A stretch of 64,000 nucleotides of DNA from NCBI GenBank assembly GCA_963579905.1, contig CAUZIZ010000007.1:1-64000 (forward strand). Direction: 5' to 3'. Under the pieces are notes generated by a model. It made no database searches, was not told the DNA's origin, and saw only the letters and a list, made by a program, of their open reading frames with translations. The DNA is from CAUZIZ01 sp963579905. Lineage in GTDB: Bacteria > Acidobacteriota > UBA6911 > RPQK01 > JAJDTT01. Position numbers and translations under genes: made by a program. This document shows, piece by piece, positions 37,197 to 46,990 of the stretch (positions are counted from its first letter, which is position 1; every line of letters starts with the position of its first letter).

Positions 37197-39169
37197 TCAA
37201 ATAATGCCCTTCTGGTGCAGAGTCGTGACAGTCGAGAGCAAAGCCACTGCGAGAAAGAAAAGACCGGCCAGAAACAGACCTATCCGTGCAACCCAGCCGG
37301 GTCGCAATTGCGCCGGCAGTAGAACTAGGTTGACAGCCAAGGTGTGCCAACAGCTGAAGCCGAGCGCGAAATTCATGAGCAGGGTCGCGATGAAGAGCAG
37401 AGTTACCGGCGGTTCCAAGAGCAGTAAGATGATCCCAAGAACCGCGTAGGCCGCAAGCGCCGAGAAATAGACATAGCGAATGGACCTGGGGTCGAAGGTC
37501 CTGGCCTTGCGGCTGGCAATCCAGAAGACGTCAACCCAGCGCCGAAGGAATCCGTCGGTGGCGGGAGTGACCCCGCTTCCCAGAACCAAAAAGGCACACA
37601 AGAGCGTAAAGATCCAGAACAGATTTCCCCACTCGGAACCAACACCATCGCGTACCCCATTGGCCGTAATCAGAGCAGTCTGCCACTGGTCTTCGAGGAA
37701 AAAGCCCCGAGGCAGGAACATAAGAGACAACATCGCCGGCAACGCGATGCCAACGAAGCAACTGGGCATCCAGACGGCCCACTGGTCACGAACCACGAAT
37801 CGAAACCACTTGCGCCAGAGGGGGAGCGTATCGGTGCCCGGCTCGAAGACCATTCCCCCGTGTGAAAGCTGAAATTCTCTTCCCCCGATGATGCTGGGAA
37901 TGGCACCGACATGAGCCCCCATCCCCCAGCCCTGCTCACGGGTATAGTTACTGGTTGAAGAGTTCCCCAGGCCTCCGTTTCCGGAAATGGCTACTAAAGC
38001 ACCTAAAAACATCAAGATACTGAGGTCAACTTCCGGTAGAGGACGCCCTTGGATCAAGGCAGCGAATACGTTGTCCAGGTTGTCACCGTCGCGGATCTCA
38101 TCACCGTCGATGTCCAGAAATGCGTCGAGCCTGCCGTCCCCGTCCCGATCGAAGGAGACTGTCCGATCGGGATTGCCGTCACCGGTGGAGTCGACGGCCA
38201 GACTCTGGTCTGGCTTTCCGTCACCGTCAAAATCAGGCCAGAATCCAGAACCGCCTCCGACACTGGGAACCATCGGATCTGGCCGCCCGTCCTGGTCCGC
38301 GTCGGTGGCATCCGGTTTGCCGTCGCCGTCCGTATCGAACTGAAGCTGGAGTGTGGGCTCCTTGACGTCCAGGTTGCCGTCGCCATCCCAATCCTCTCCC
38401 TGGTCGAGAAGGCCATTGAGGTTTGCGTCTTCGCTGCGCCGAATGGGAACGTTGCCGAACTTGAAGAACCCACTGGTAATTTCGGCCCACGTCTCCAGAG
38501 TGGAGAACATGCCCGCCAACAGCAGCAAGAATCCCATCACCAGGACGATCTTCGTGGTCATGAGGACTCGGATCGAGTTGTAGATTTCCCCCCCAAAGAC
38601 CAGAGGAATCATCGCCGCTAGAAAAATACCAATAGATAGGCCTCTGATTGCGAACTCATCCGCGGGGTTGCTGGCGGGATCGGGAATCGCAACTCGCAAA
38701 AGGGCCAACAGCGGAATTGCGCCGCTGGCAGCAAGGTACGGGAAAAACGACGCGGCATCGAACATCAGGTAAACCGGCACCCAGAAGGCTGGTCCGGGAA
38801 GGGTGCGGAGCTTGCCCGCAAAGATGGGCTCACCGGTATAGAGGGCGTAGCGGCTTACCTCCACGTTGTAGAGGGCCTGGCCGAGGATACTGAGGGTGGC
38901 AGCCAAAGCAGTCCTCCCCCATAGCGAGCTGTGACCACAGGCCCCGTCAGCCATTCGCCACCGCCAATCGCCGCCCCCGCCATGAAGAGTCCGGGTCCCA
39001 GCATAGCCACCCAGTTCCTCACTGTGAAGGCGGGCGGATGGGGTAATTGTCCGATCCCCCAGGCCGGCATCCGCCTCGAACCAGGCGTTGGGGCTTTCCC
39101 AGTGTCGACAACCTCACCGTCGTCGCTATTCGCGATCACTTGCAGCTCTTGGCTATCTGGATTTTTCAT
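37197..39169 (-). pseudogene. Nramp-like transporter with calcium-binding repeat insertion, frameshifted once
   Basis: The N-terminal part (39169 to about 38905) encodes a 60-residue leader and TM1 (NWVAMLGPGLFMAGAAIGGGEWL). One frame over, the sequence continues TLSILGQALYNVEVSRYALYTG and so on, about eleven membrane segments in all. The canonical Nramp metal motifs are absent: TM1 has AIGGGEW in place of DPGN, and TM6 has ISGNGG in place of MPH. Between TM5 and TM6 (38079-38432) is an insert of about 118 residues with some eight DxDxDG-type motifs (DWDGDGNLD, DTDGDGKPD, DFDGDGKPD, DRDGDGRLD, DIDGDEIRD). By Nramp topology this loop faces outside. The single frameshift near 38903 makes it a pseudogene unless it is a sequence error; the rest is open. 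Confidence 0.75.
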
Positions 39170-39322
39170 ATCTGGCCCGCTGCGACCAACTCGACATCGG
39201 CGGTACAGTTGTCTCGACGACCCTCTCTAGCGTATCCAGAGGGTAAGCACTGCTACATCAGGGATCAAGTTTCCGACCACACAGGCAGACCATTTCCCAA
39301 CCCTTTCCGCTCCAACAGTGCT

Positions 39323-39420
39323 GCGAACGTGTGAACTTCCGGCACTACGAAGTCGAGTCCGGCAGATTCGCGGGCGACTTGACTTATCAGCAATATGAGC
39401 CCAAATTTCCGAGGAGAGAC
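39323..39420 (+). repeat. Dispersed repeat family 1, degenerate copy
   Basis: ACGAAGTCGAGTCCGGCAGA, GCGGGCGACTTGA and CCGAGGAGAGACC parallel the central blocks of the repeat with many mismatches. It abuts the 5' end of the amidohydrolase relic, whose start codon is missing. Confidence 0.5.
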
Positions 39421-39464
39421 CAGAAGTCTGCGCGGCAAAAAACGGATCCGATGAGGGTACTGCC

Positions 39465-40432
39465 CTGAAAGGACTTGGGGAAAGAATATCGCGTCGCAAG
39501 TGGGTCGCCGCCTCGGCCTGCCTGGGACTTGCAGGATCAGGGCAGAATGCTATCTGGGGGAGGACGAAAAAGGAGTTGAGGATCGTCGACGCGCACGTTC
39601 ACGTCTGGAGCTCCGATACCGAAAAGTATCCCTTAGCCGCAGGTTTTCGAAAGGAGAATCTGTGGTTTCCCAGCTTCTCTATCGAGGAGTTGCTTGCACT
39701 TTTCCGTCCCACTGGGATCCGCCGTGTGAACCTTATCCAGACGACGTGGTATGGCCTGGATCACAGTTATATCCTCGATGCCATCGCCTCGAGTCCGAGG
39801 CAGTTCGTGGGGACAGGGATCGTGCCGGCCATCACCGACGTCTCAATTGCGAGTCCCGACCGAACCATGGTTGCTTTGGCGGAAGGTGGTATCTACGCCT
39901 TCCGCATTCGAGGTCAGAGCACGCGTCCTCCCCTCGACGACGGTCCTCAGTGGATGGACCATTCGGGCTTCGAGAAGATGTTTTCCGCCGGAGCCGAGCA
40001 CAATCTGGCCCTCAGCTTTCTCATGACTCCGGAGGATCTGCCCGAACTGGAGCGGATGTGTAGTCGTCATCCCGAATGTCCCGTGATCATCGATCACTTT
40101 TGTCTCATCGGACGAAAGGGCCGGGTTATCGAGTCCGAGGTTCAGGCCCTGTGTAGAATGGCCCGCTACAAGCGAGTGATGGTCAAGATCGGAGCCTTCT
40201 ACGCCCTGGGAGCCAAGCGCCCCCCCTATCTCGACATGCTTCCATTTATTGAGCGTGTCGTCGAAGCCTTTGGTCCCGAGCGTTGTATGTGGGAAAGCGA
40301 TGCTCCTCTGCAGGCCAGGACGCCCACAGCTTCGAAGCTGCCATGAGCGTCATCCGTGACCACTCGGATTTCCTTTCCGCGACCGATAAGAATCAGATTC
40401 TGGTGAAGACTTCCGAAGACTTCTTTTTTTAA
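39465..40432 (+). pseudogene. Tat-exported amidohydrolase-2 family protein, damaged at both ends
   Basis: In frame upstream of RIVDAHVHVWSS is a twin-arginine signal (ISRRKWVAASACLGLAG), but no ATG, GTG or TTG precedes it back to the repeat copy at 39323-39420, so the natural start seems lost. The core has IVDAHVHVWSS (HxH metal site), CPVIIDHFCLIG, RVMVKIGAFYAL and the Asp site in MWESDAPLQ. Near 40318 the frame shifts; the natural ending (HSFEAAMSVIRDHS to EDFFF, TAA 40430-40432) is one frame over. A TTG at 39576 could start a cytoplasmic form without the signal. Confidence 0.7.
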
Positions 40433-40455
40433 TCGTTAGCAACGAGGGGCCCACC

Positions 40456-41400
40456 ATGCGCGAGCAGCTGAGTCGCCGCAGGTTCTTTCAGTCAATGAGT
40501 GCTGTGGCCACCGCAGGCACGGCTGCGGCTCCCCGCGGAGAACTGGGGACGTTGCCTTTCTCCACTCCAGCGATGACCCGCCCGGGGATGCCCTTCGTCA
40601 ATCCCAAGAAGGTGCTGCTTTGGGAGAATACGCGGAAGGAGATTCGTGAGTCCTTGGCAAGTGGTCGGGTGAAGGCCGCGATTCTTCCCACGGGATCGGT
40701 CGAGCAGCACAACGAGCACATGGCCCTGATCGCCGACGTTGCCATCTCGACGCTGATCTCGAAACAGGTGGCACTGCAGCTCTATCCAAGCGTCCTGGTC
40801 GCTCCCCCGAGTCCCTGCGGGTACGCCCCCTATCACATGGCTCGCAAGGGCACGATTACCCTGCGCAAGGAGACCTTCCAAGCCTACGTACTCGATGTCC
40901 TCGACAGTCTGAAAGCCCACGGTATCCGCAATATCCTTGTCTTGAACGGACACGGGGGAAATCATCAGCCGCTCCTGGAGATGTTGCCCGTCTAGCGCCA
41001 GCAGCTGGGGATCAATCTCGACGCCGATTCCTATTGGAGCGCGATCCCGAAGGAGACTATGGATCAGATTATCAAATCCGAGAACCGGACATCCCATGCC
41101 GGAGAGTTCGAGACCTCGATTTACCTGGCCGCGTTTCCAGACCGGCTGCGCGCTTTTACGATGGAGGCTTACGACCGGGCCGGCTTGAACTATGAGTCGC
41201 AGTTCGCCCCCGACATCGAGAAGTTTCTTGCCCACGATCGGCGATCCCGAGATGGGGGTCTAAAAGGCGAGAACACACGCGACCGGGCACGCCAGAAAGA
41301 AGCGCTGCTTGCGACTGCGGAGAAAGGCGAGACTATCGTGGCTACGGCTACGCGGTTCTTTGCGAAAAGGCTTAAAAAGATGATCGCCAAGGCGGAGTGA
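40456..41400 (+). pseudogene. Tat-exported creatininase family protein with in-frame TAG
   Basis: The 314-codon frame starts with a twin-arginine signal (LSRRRFFQSMSAVATAG). The creatininase fold follows: ILPTGSVEQHNEHMALIAD (metal-binding E/H) and LVLNGHGGNHQPLLEM. TAG at 40993-40995 (codon 180) interrupts it. The same frame then continues with RQQLGINLDADSYW, TSHAGEFETSIYLA (a conserved metal-binding Glu) and an alanine-rich helix to 41400. The C-terminal ligand lies after the stop, so the short form should be inactive. No indel occurs. Confidence 0.85.
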
Positions 41401-41754
41401 AGTCTGGACGTCGACGACGCGGTGCCCAAAGTGTCAACACACTCTCCGCCGTTTGTGGCTACAGGGCTGGGCTCACGGGCGCTCAGATTCTCCAGGTCCT
41501 GAGGGCGGTAGGCCCTTTTCGTTCAGGGAGGACTCGCTTGGAGCGGAAACTCGCCTCTCACGCGACGGCGTTTTCTGGGCAGACAATCGCGCCCGGTAGG
41601 TCGGAATTTAAGATTCTCTCGTCTTCATCGCTGCTCTCCGCAGGCATCACAGCCTGGCGCAGCATCGTTGGACTTGGGTTCGTGCTATTACCAGTTCTGG
41701 TCTTTGTAGTCCTGTTTGACCGGAAACCTGAAACCCTCATTCGGCCTGTAAAAA

Positions 41755-41813
41755 TTCAAGTGTCACCTTAGTCCCGCTCCAGAAGCCCTGGCCCCATTCG
41801 AGAACGAAACTTT
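41755..41813 (-). repeat. Dispersed repeat family 1, fragment in reverse orientation
   Basis: GTCCCGCTCCAGAAGCCCTG and GCCCCATTCGAGAACGAAAC match, in reverse, the right end of the full copies (GAATGGGGCCAGCGCTTCCTG type). Confidence 0.5.
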
Positions 41814-42010
41814 GCAATTGATGGAAGCCTGAAGCGCGAGCGAGGGGTCGGGGACCAGTGCAAATGTTCCCGACTCGTTTGCTTGCCTTCGCTACAAAGT
41901 CCGTTTGTTGACGTACGCCGCCGCGGCCCAACCCCTGGCTTTCGCTTCAGGATTCCCTGACCTAAAGATCGATTAATAAACGGGTTATACCTTTGTTCCT
42001 CAGGGAAATC

Positions 42011-42218
42011 CCAATGAAGTGTGAGGTTAGTCCCGCCCCCAGGAAGCACTGGCCCCATTCGAGAAGGAAACTTCGGTCGAGGATAGGCGATATCGTGCGT
42101 CACTCCGTGGGGAAGAGTTGTCCAGCTCTCTCCTCGGAATCTGGCCTCATGTTGCTAACGGGTCGAGTCGTTCGCGGCTCTGACGGACTTGGCTTTGTAA
42201 TACTGGTAGTTCGCCCTC
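42011..42218 (-). repeat. Dispersed repeat family 1, reverse copy
   Basis: It starts CCAATGAAGTG, the reverse of the CTTCATTGG end, and contains GGGGAAGAGTTGTCC, CTCTCCTCGGAA and GGTAGTTCGCCCTCA, the reverse of blocks seen at 53556-53839. It lacks the left end of the full copies. Confidence 0.7.
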
Positions 42219-42307
42219 AGGTCGTGACAAGAGTCTGGGGAGTCTAGTCTTGGTGAAGTGGGTTGATGCTGTCGGCAAACAGGTCCCGTTCGACGCGCTG
42301 TCCGGGG

Positions 42308-42492
42308 ACTAGCCCGGATTTCTCATCGCTTGTCGTAGCGAGGCGCCGCAAGGGCCGTCCTGGCAAGGCTTGCGACCGAGGCCGCCGCAGTCGTGCTTTG
42401 ACAGTACGTCGAGGCGGCCGACCGAGCGCAACGCAGCCAGGGCGGATGATTGCGGCGGCGCAGTAGACCAGCGATGAGAAATGCGGGCTAGC
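42308..42492. mobile_element. 185-bp inverted-repeat element (MITE-like, family 2)
   Basis: The left end (from ACTAGCCCGGATTTCTCATC) and the right end read backwards (GCTAGCCCGCATTTCTCATC) match over about 30 bases with few mismatches. The interior is GC-rich and non-coding. The size and termini suit a non-autonomous transposable element; no second copy or transposase was seen in the window. Confidence 0.6.
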
Positions 42493-42551
42493 GACGTGGG
42501 ACGTATTCTTGAAGTTTTAGCTTAGGCTTTGAGAGGTGAGGCTTGATTCGG

Positions 42552-44084
42552 TTACAGGGGATTTCTCAGCTGCAAAAGGAGCTCGAGCATGGTTTCTATA
42601 TGGACGGTCTCCTGAGTGGCTGTCTTGGGGCGGGTGCGGATAATCATGTCCTCCAGGGTGGCAATGGCTGACTCCGTTCTCTTCTCCAAGCTCGCTTGCA
42701 GGTTGAGTCTGAGGGCGGCTCTGGAATCCTCGTCCAAATCGAGCTGGTCCAGCCGTGCCAGCGATTTCTCCAGTTCCTTCACCCCGTTGACGGCACAGTA
42801 GGCGGCGGCCAGAAAGAGGCTCACGGCTCTTTTAGGCTCCTCTTCGTCGTTGATGAGTCCGAGCCGATAGTAGGCATCGCAAATCTCACCGGTTCTGGTT
42901 GCATCCTCAAACTCGGCTTCGGCACTCTCGGGGGAGTAGTCCCTCAGGTGGATCAGACCGGAGACGTAGCTCACCATCTCGGATTTTGGCTGATACTGCT
43001 TGGCCTTATCGATCCACTCGCGCGCCTCGCCCAGTGCGCCGATGAGATAGTGGTTGTACCCCTGGTAGTAGGGGATCTGGTCGCGGTAGTAGGAGGTCAA
43101 TTCTTGTCCGAAATCGCCCCATCGGTCCTGGTTCGCCAGCAGACGATCCAGCGCTATGTTGGACTCGATGTTCTTCTCCAGGTAATGCAGGGCTACCGCC
43201 TTTCCGAAGAGTGCAGCGGGATTCTCCGGATCGAAGGACAGCGCGCGCTCGAAGTTTGTAATCGCTTTCTCACTGTCCAGGACTATGAAGAGCCAGAAAT
43301 CTCCCAGCGCCGTGTGGGCCTTGGTGTAGTCGGGCACCAGCTCGATGGCCCTGGCCAGGGACTCGATTCCGTCTGCATACCTGGTTTTCTCCAGAAGGAA
43401 ACCTCCTCGATAGAGAAAGTGTTCGGCGAAACGAGGGTCCGGCTCTGGCAGACCCTCGACGTCCGGACGTCCCTCCTTCTGCACGATGTACAAGGTCAGG
43501 GGAGAGGACGGGAAATCCTGGATGAACTGATCGCGAAATTCTTCGCAGGCAGCTGGGTTGTCCGCACCGATAGCGAGCAGGTCGAGATAGGCGCTGAGAA
43601 CCGGTTCTGCCTCGCCTGGTGAGAGAACAGATCCAAGGAATTCGTACTTGGCATCGCCTCGCTCTTTGGCACTGAGGTAGGCATCGGCCAATCCGCATAA
43701 CCTGAATGGACCTTCCGGCGCCTTCCCACACAGCTCGTCCAGCACTTCCAAAACGGACGCGTCTGGGATGTTTTCCTGCCTCTCTCGGATGATTCGAAGA
43801 ATCCCCGTCAAGAGGAGTTTGTCAGTGAGCTCGTTGGTCTCCTTGACTAGCCGGGCCTTTTTGTAGAAGCTCTCCGCCTTCCTCCAACCGTAGAGGTGCT
43901 GTTGGCGAAAGTAGGTATCGGCCTCGGCCACACGAGCCTGAAACTCAGGTTCCCTGGGGTCTTCTACACGAACCTCGATCTGCCTTTTTATGCAGCTCAG
44001 AAGCAGAGCACCGACTACCAGGAGAGTCGCGGCCCAAAGCCCGGCGACCACAAGAGAGCGCTGCCGGCATAGGGTCTGAAGCAT
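42552..44084 (-). CDS. TPR-repeat lipoprotein
   Basis: The 510-residue protein has a lipoprotein signal (LLVVGALLLSC, Cys at residue 31). The rest is helical tetratricopeptide-like sequence; clear units include LYRGGFLLEKTRYADGIESL, TKAHTALGDFWLFIVLDS and PAALFGKAVALHYLEKNIES. Such proteins usually scaffold complexes at the membrane. No enzymatic motif was found. It is transcribed alone, 137 bases after the end of the dead blaR1. Confidence 0.85.
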   Translation of the reverse strand: MLQTLCRQRSLVVAGLWAATLLVVGALLLSCIKRQIEVRVEDPREPEFQARVAEADTYFRQQHLYGWRKAESFYKKARLVKETNELTDKLLLTGILRIIRERQENIPDASVLEVLDELCGKAPEGPFRLCGLADAYLSAKERGDAKYEFLGSVLSPGEAEPVLSAYLDLLAIGADNPAACEEFRDQFIQDFPSSPLTLYIVQKEGRPDVEGLPEPDPRFAEHFLYRGGFLLEKTRYADGIESLARAIELVPDYTKAHTALGDFWLFIVLDSEKAITNFERALSFDPENPAALFGKAVALHYLEKNIESNIALDRLLANQDRWGDFGQELTSYYRDQIPYYQGYNHYLIGALGEAREWIDKAKQYQPKSEMVSYVSGLIHLRDYSPESAEAEFEDATRTGEICDAYYRLGLINDEEEPKRAVSLFLAAAYCAVNGVKELEKSLARLDQLDLDEDSRAALRLNLQASLEKRTESAIATLEDMIIRTRPKTATQETVHIETMLELLLQLRNPL

Positions 44085-44221
44085 TCCGGATTCCGAAAGA
44101 GCCGAGGCGGGCAGTAAAGCCTTCTCCTATCTTGTCTCAGGACCTCATCCTGAAGTCTGCACTAGCCTGATTCTCATAAATTTCCTACTATGTCGGTGCA
44201 ATAATTCGGGCTCTCCTTCCC

Positions 44222-45754
44222 TTACTGTTGGGGCTCTTTCAGTTCTTTGACGTACACCTTCTCCACTCCGGCTCGCTTCAGTAGTTCAACTGTCTCTTTC
44301 ACGTACTGACTCGGGGTTCCCGGTTTCGCGACAATCATGATCGGTTGGCCCGCAACCTCGGCCACCCAGTCAAAGAGCTTCTCGCCTTTCAGGCGCGTCT
44401 TACCCTCCCAGAGAATGCCGGCCTCGTCCATTAGGAGCGCCAGGTTACCCACCGCTGTTTCCCCTGCTCTCACGAAATTGATTGCGACATTACTCACGAC
44501 GGAGACGGGTTTCCCATTAAGTGTCGTGGGGCCATAGCGCCATTCCCATACGGCCTCCAGAGCAGCGTCGTTGAGGAGGGGATGCCCTCTCAGTACCTTG
44601 AGATCCTGAACTTCACCTGCTTCGTCGACGAGCACTTACAGCATCACCAAGCCGATAACCCGCGCGGCACGAGCCATTTCCGGATAGACAGGCTCCACAC
44701 GGTGGACCAGCTTCGACGCCTGCATATTGTTGCCAACCCGAATTGGACCCCCGGGAGCCTCGGCAGACTGCAGTGTCTCCTCTTCGGCTGGAGACGGGCT
44801 CTCCAAGGGGAACGCTTCGGCCACACCCCATCCGATTGCGCCGAGGAGCAGCGTGCAGACCAACAATGAAACTACCTGTCGACTCTTGGACATGGAAACC
44901 TCCTTTAGCATCAACTGAACCCGCTGATTGAGCTGACACTCTTGTAAGAATAGGGGGGCCGGTACCCTACGATCTGATATCCCGGAACTGGCCACCTTGA
45001 CCAGCGATTCAAGGTAGAGCTTGCGTGCGCCCGTCATTTGAACGAGTTCCTGGTCGACCACCTGCTCGCGGCTGAGCTGGATTCGGTTGATCAGCCAACG
45101 GATGGCCGGGTGAAACCAGAAAAGAGAGCGAAGGATCTCTTCGACCGTGTTGAAAAGCCAATCCTGGCGCCTGACGTGGAGAAGTTCATGACAAACAATC
45201 GGCTGCTGAAACTTCTCGTCCAGATCCTCGAAGTACTCCGGCAAGAGCACGAGTGGACGAAAAAAGCCGAAGGCTACGGGTCCCTTGATATCTGGGGAAA
45301 GATAGATCTGCGGAGAAACTTCGATGCGCGACTGCAGTGCTTGCAGTTCAGGAGAAAGGGGAAACAACTCGCGGCGATTCCGTCTTCACTCCCGCAACCG
45401 GAAGAAGCCGGATCCAAGCCGGCCCAGCCGAATCAGGATTACAACCAGCACCAGAATGAGAATCACCTCTGACGTCGGGAAACGATAGCCAATACTTCCA
45501 GCAGCGACAGGACCATCGAATTGGGAAAGGTCGGTCAACCCCTCGACCGAGAGTGGCACCGCTACCTCGGTCGAGTTCTAGGGCTGTAGTAGAGAAAAGA
45601 ACACACCAAGGAAGAGGAGAAGTCGCCAGCAAGGGTGGACGACCTTGGCGACCTGGATCCGGAAGATCCAGGCCAAGATTCCCCCAGCCAATACCAACCC
45701 AAGCAGCTGCAGGCTATAGGAAAGAAGGTTTTCCAGCCATAGTTCAGGGTTCAT
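44222..45754 (-). pseudogene. BlaR1-like M56 peptidase with TonB-C-like domain, three in-frame stops
   Basis: The start ATG at 45754 overlaps the blaI stop (ATGA). One frame runs 510 codons to 44222 with no indel but with three stops: TAG at 45578-45580 (codon 59), TGA at 45386-45388 (codon 123) and TAA at 44636-44638 (codon 373). The parts are N-terminal membrane helices, the M56 zinc site CHELLHVRRQDW (HExxH), AIRWLINRIQLSREQVVDQE, a further TM segment, then a TonB-C-like domain (VHRVEPVYPEMAR; VLVDEAGEVQDLKVL). The contexts LQP-stop, RLRE-stop-RRNRR and VML-stop-VLVDE fit CAG, CGA and CAA codons changed by C-to-T. The sensor should be dead. Confidence 0.9.
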
Positions 45755-46119
45755 TCGCTCGCCTCAATCGCTTTCTCGATCTCCTTCAGGTTCTGACTGG
45801 ACAGATCGAGTTGCTTTATCAGATGTACTACCAGCGCCTCACCCGATCCGTTGAAGACGCGCCCCACGAAGTCCTCCACCAAACCCAAGACCACCTGCTC
45901 CTTGGCCCGAGTGGGCTGATACACGTAGGCTCTGCCGTCTTCCCACTTGGTTAGGAACCCTTTCTGCTCCAAGGTCCGCATGGTGCTCATGACCGAGGTG
46001 TAGGCAATTGTGCGCCGTTCTCGCAGTGCCTCGTAGACATCCCTAACCGTGGCCGTTCCCGATTCGGACCGCCAGATGAGCTTCATAACCTCGAGTTCTT
46101 GCTTTGCTAAGGTCAACAT
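45751..46119 (-). CDS. blaI: BlaI/MecI/CopY family repressor
   Basis: The 122-residue winged-helix repressor starts MLTLAKQELEVMKLIW, with the recognition region RERRTIAYTSVMSTMRTLEQKG and a wing (GRAYVYQP). The C-terminal dimerisation helices follow (VEDFVGRVFNGSGEALV). The ATG at 46119 was chosen because similarity begins there; the frame is open further upstream but would read through the operator. Its partner blaR1 overlaps its stop codon and is broken, so repression may now be permanent or the repressor may be answering only to other operators. Confidence 0.9.
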   Translation of the reverse strand: MLTLAKQELEVMKLIWRSESGTATVRDVYEALRERRTIAYTSVMSTMRTLEQKGFLTKWEDGRAYVYQPTRAKEQVVLGLVEDFVGRVFNGSGEALVVHLIKQLDLSSQNLKEIEKAIEASE

Positions 46120-46139
46120 ACTACTGTTACTATAGTATG
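46117..46139. promoter_or_regulatory. Probable BlaI operator overlapping the blaI start codon
   Basis: CATACTACTG and CTATAGTATG form a 23-base palindrome. It contains the TACTA/TAGTA half-sites typical of BlaI/MecI operators. It covers the ATG of blaI, so binding would block the gene's own expression. Confidence 0.7.
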
Positions 46140-46219
46140 TATTTTCCCTTAGGCAAAGAGATTTTTCAAGGATTTCCGGAGAAAGGGAACCTCGTCTAGG
46201 CACCTGGGTTCCGAACCGT

Positions 46220-46807
46220 CTAGAAACTATATCCGACGCTGCTGGTAATCATCAGCAAGGGATTCCAGCCTACCCGAACCTCAGGCGATTTGAAAAGCCG
46301 GTCGTTGAGCATTACTTTGAATCCCACTCCTCCGCTGTACGCTAGGCCGTTTCCCGAAAACGACTGGGAGACGAATCGGATGCGGTTCCGGTGGTGGAGC
46401 AGGCCCACGCCGCCGATTAAGTAGGGTCTCAGGCGTGAGTCAGGCCGGAAATCCAGCCCACAGTTCAGGTTCAACACCAGGTCCCGGTCGAAACCCGGAC
46501 CCTGCATGTATAGGACCTCGGGTCCAACACTGCACCGATGCGTCAGGTAGAATCGAGACCCTCCGCCAGCAACGAAGTGATTGATGGGGGCTTCGTCCGG
46601 AAAAGTGGAGTAGCCGAATTTGGCGCTCACCACTCCGCGATTTTGTTTGGGCTCGGAGCCTGTCGAAGCGAGACTCCCGTCGGCTCGTTGCTGCACCACA
46701 AACCCTTCAACATCCTCTCGCCGGGCGCCACCGTCCTGAGCATTCAGCGTGAATGTGAAGATCAAGAGAACCGCGACCATACCTTTCATCAACGATCCTG
46801 CCACCAT
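46220..46807 (-). CDS. Outer-membrane beta-barrel-like protein
   Basis: The 195-residue protein has a signal peptide (MVAVLLIFTFTLNAQ). The C-terminal half has alternating beta strands with glycine and aromatic ends (LRPYLIGGVGLLHHRNRIRF; NGLAYSGGVGFKVML), finishing in SSVGYSF with the C-terminal Phe typical of outer-membrane barrels. The start at 46807 has GGAGGAG seven bases upstream. It is similar in style to OmpA/OprF-like small barrels, but no family is certain. Confidence 0.7.
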   Translation of the reverse strand: MVAGSLMKGMVAVLLIFTFTLNAQDGGARREDVEGFVVQQRADGSLASTGSEPKQNRGVVSAKFGYSTFPDEAPINHFVAGGGSRFYLTHRCSVGPEVLYMQGPGFDRDLVLNLNCGLDFRPDSRLRPYLIGGVGLLHHRNRIRFVSQSFSGNGLAYSGGVGFKVMLNDRLFKSPEVRVGWNPLLMITSSVGYSF

Positions 46808-46990
46808 GGAATTCTCCTCCTTTTGCTTTTTGAAGACATGACTGTTCCGGCCGTACTCCCGGCTGAGCTTCCTCTTTGCAAGCCCTGCGAATTCCTCTCC
46901 CCAATCGGGTCAATCGACCCCGATTGATTTATGGGTCCTGCGTCAACGGAGGCTTATACTGGTGGCAAACAAACGGAGGAGGTGTCGAAC

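Larger units (their letters stand above)
41401..42551. other. Gene-poor region with repeats
   Basis: The 1150 bases hold no gene I can support. They contain two inverted copies of dispersed repeat family 1 (41755-41813 and 42011-42218) and the 185-bp inverted-repeat element at 42308-42492. A 124-codon frame at its left edge resembles nothing known. Confidence 0.5.

Noticed and set aside
38049..38621. 190-codon plus-strand frame
   Set aside because: Antisense to the calcium-binding repeats of the Nramp-like gene; the repeat periodicity keeps this frame open by chance.
41401..41771. Frame of about 124 codons with a hydrophobic C-terminus
   Set aside because: No similarity, no ribosome-binding site, and it starts right at the stop of the creatininase relic in a repeat-rich area.
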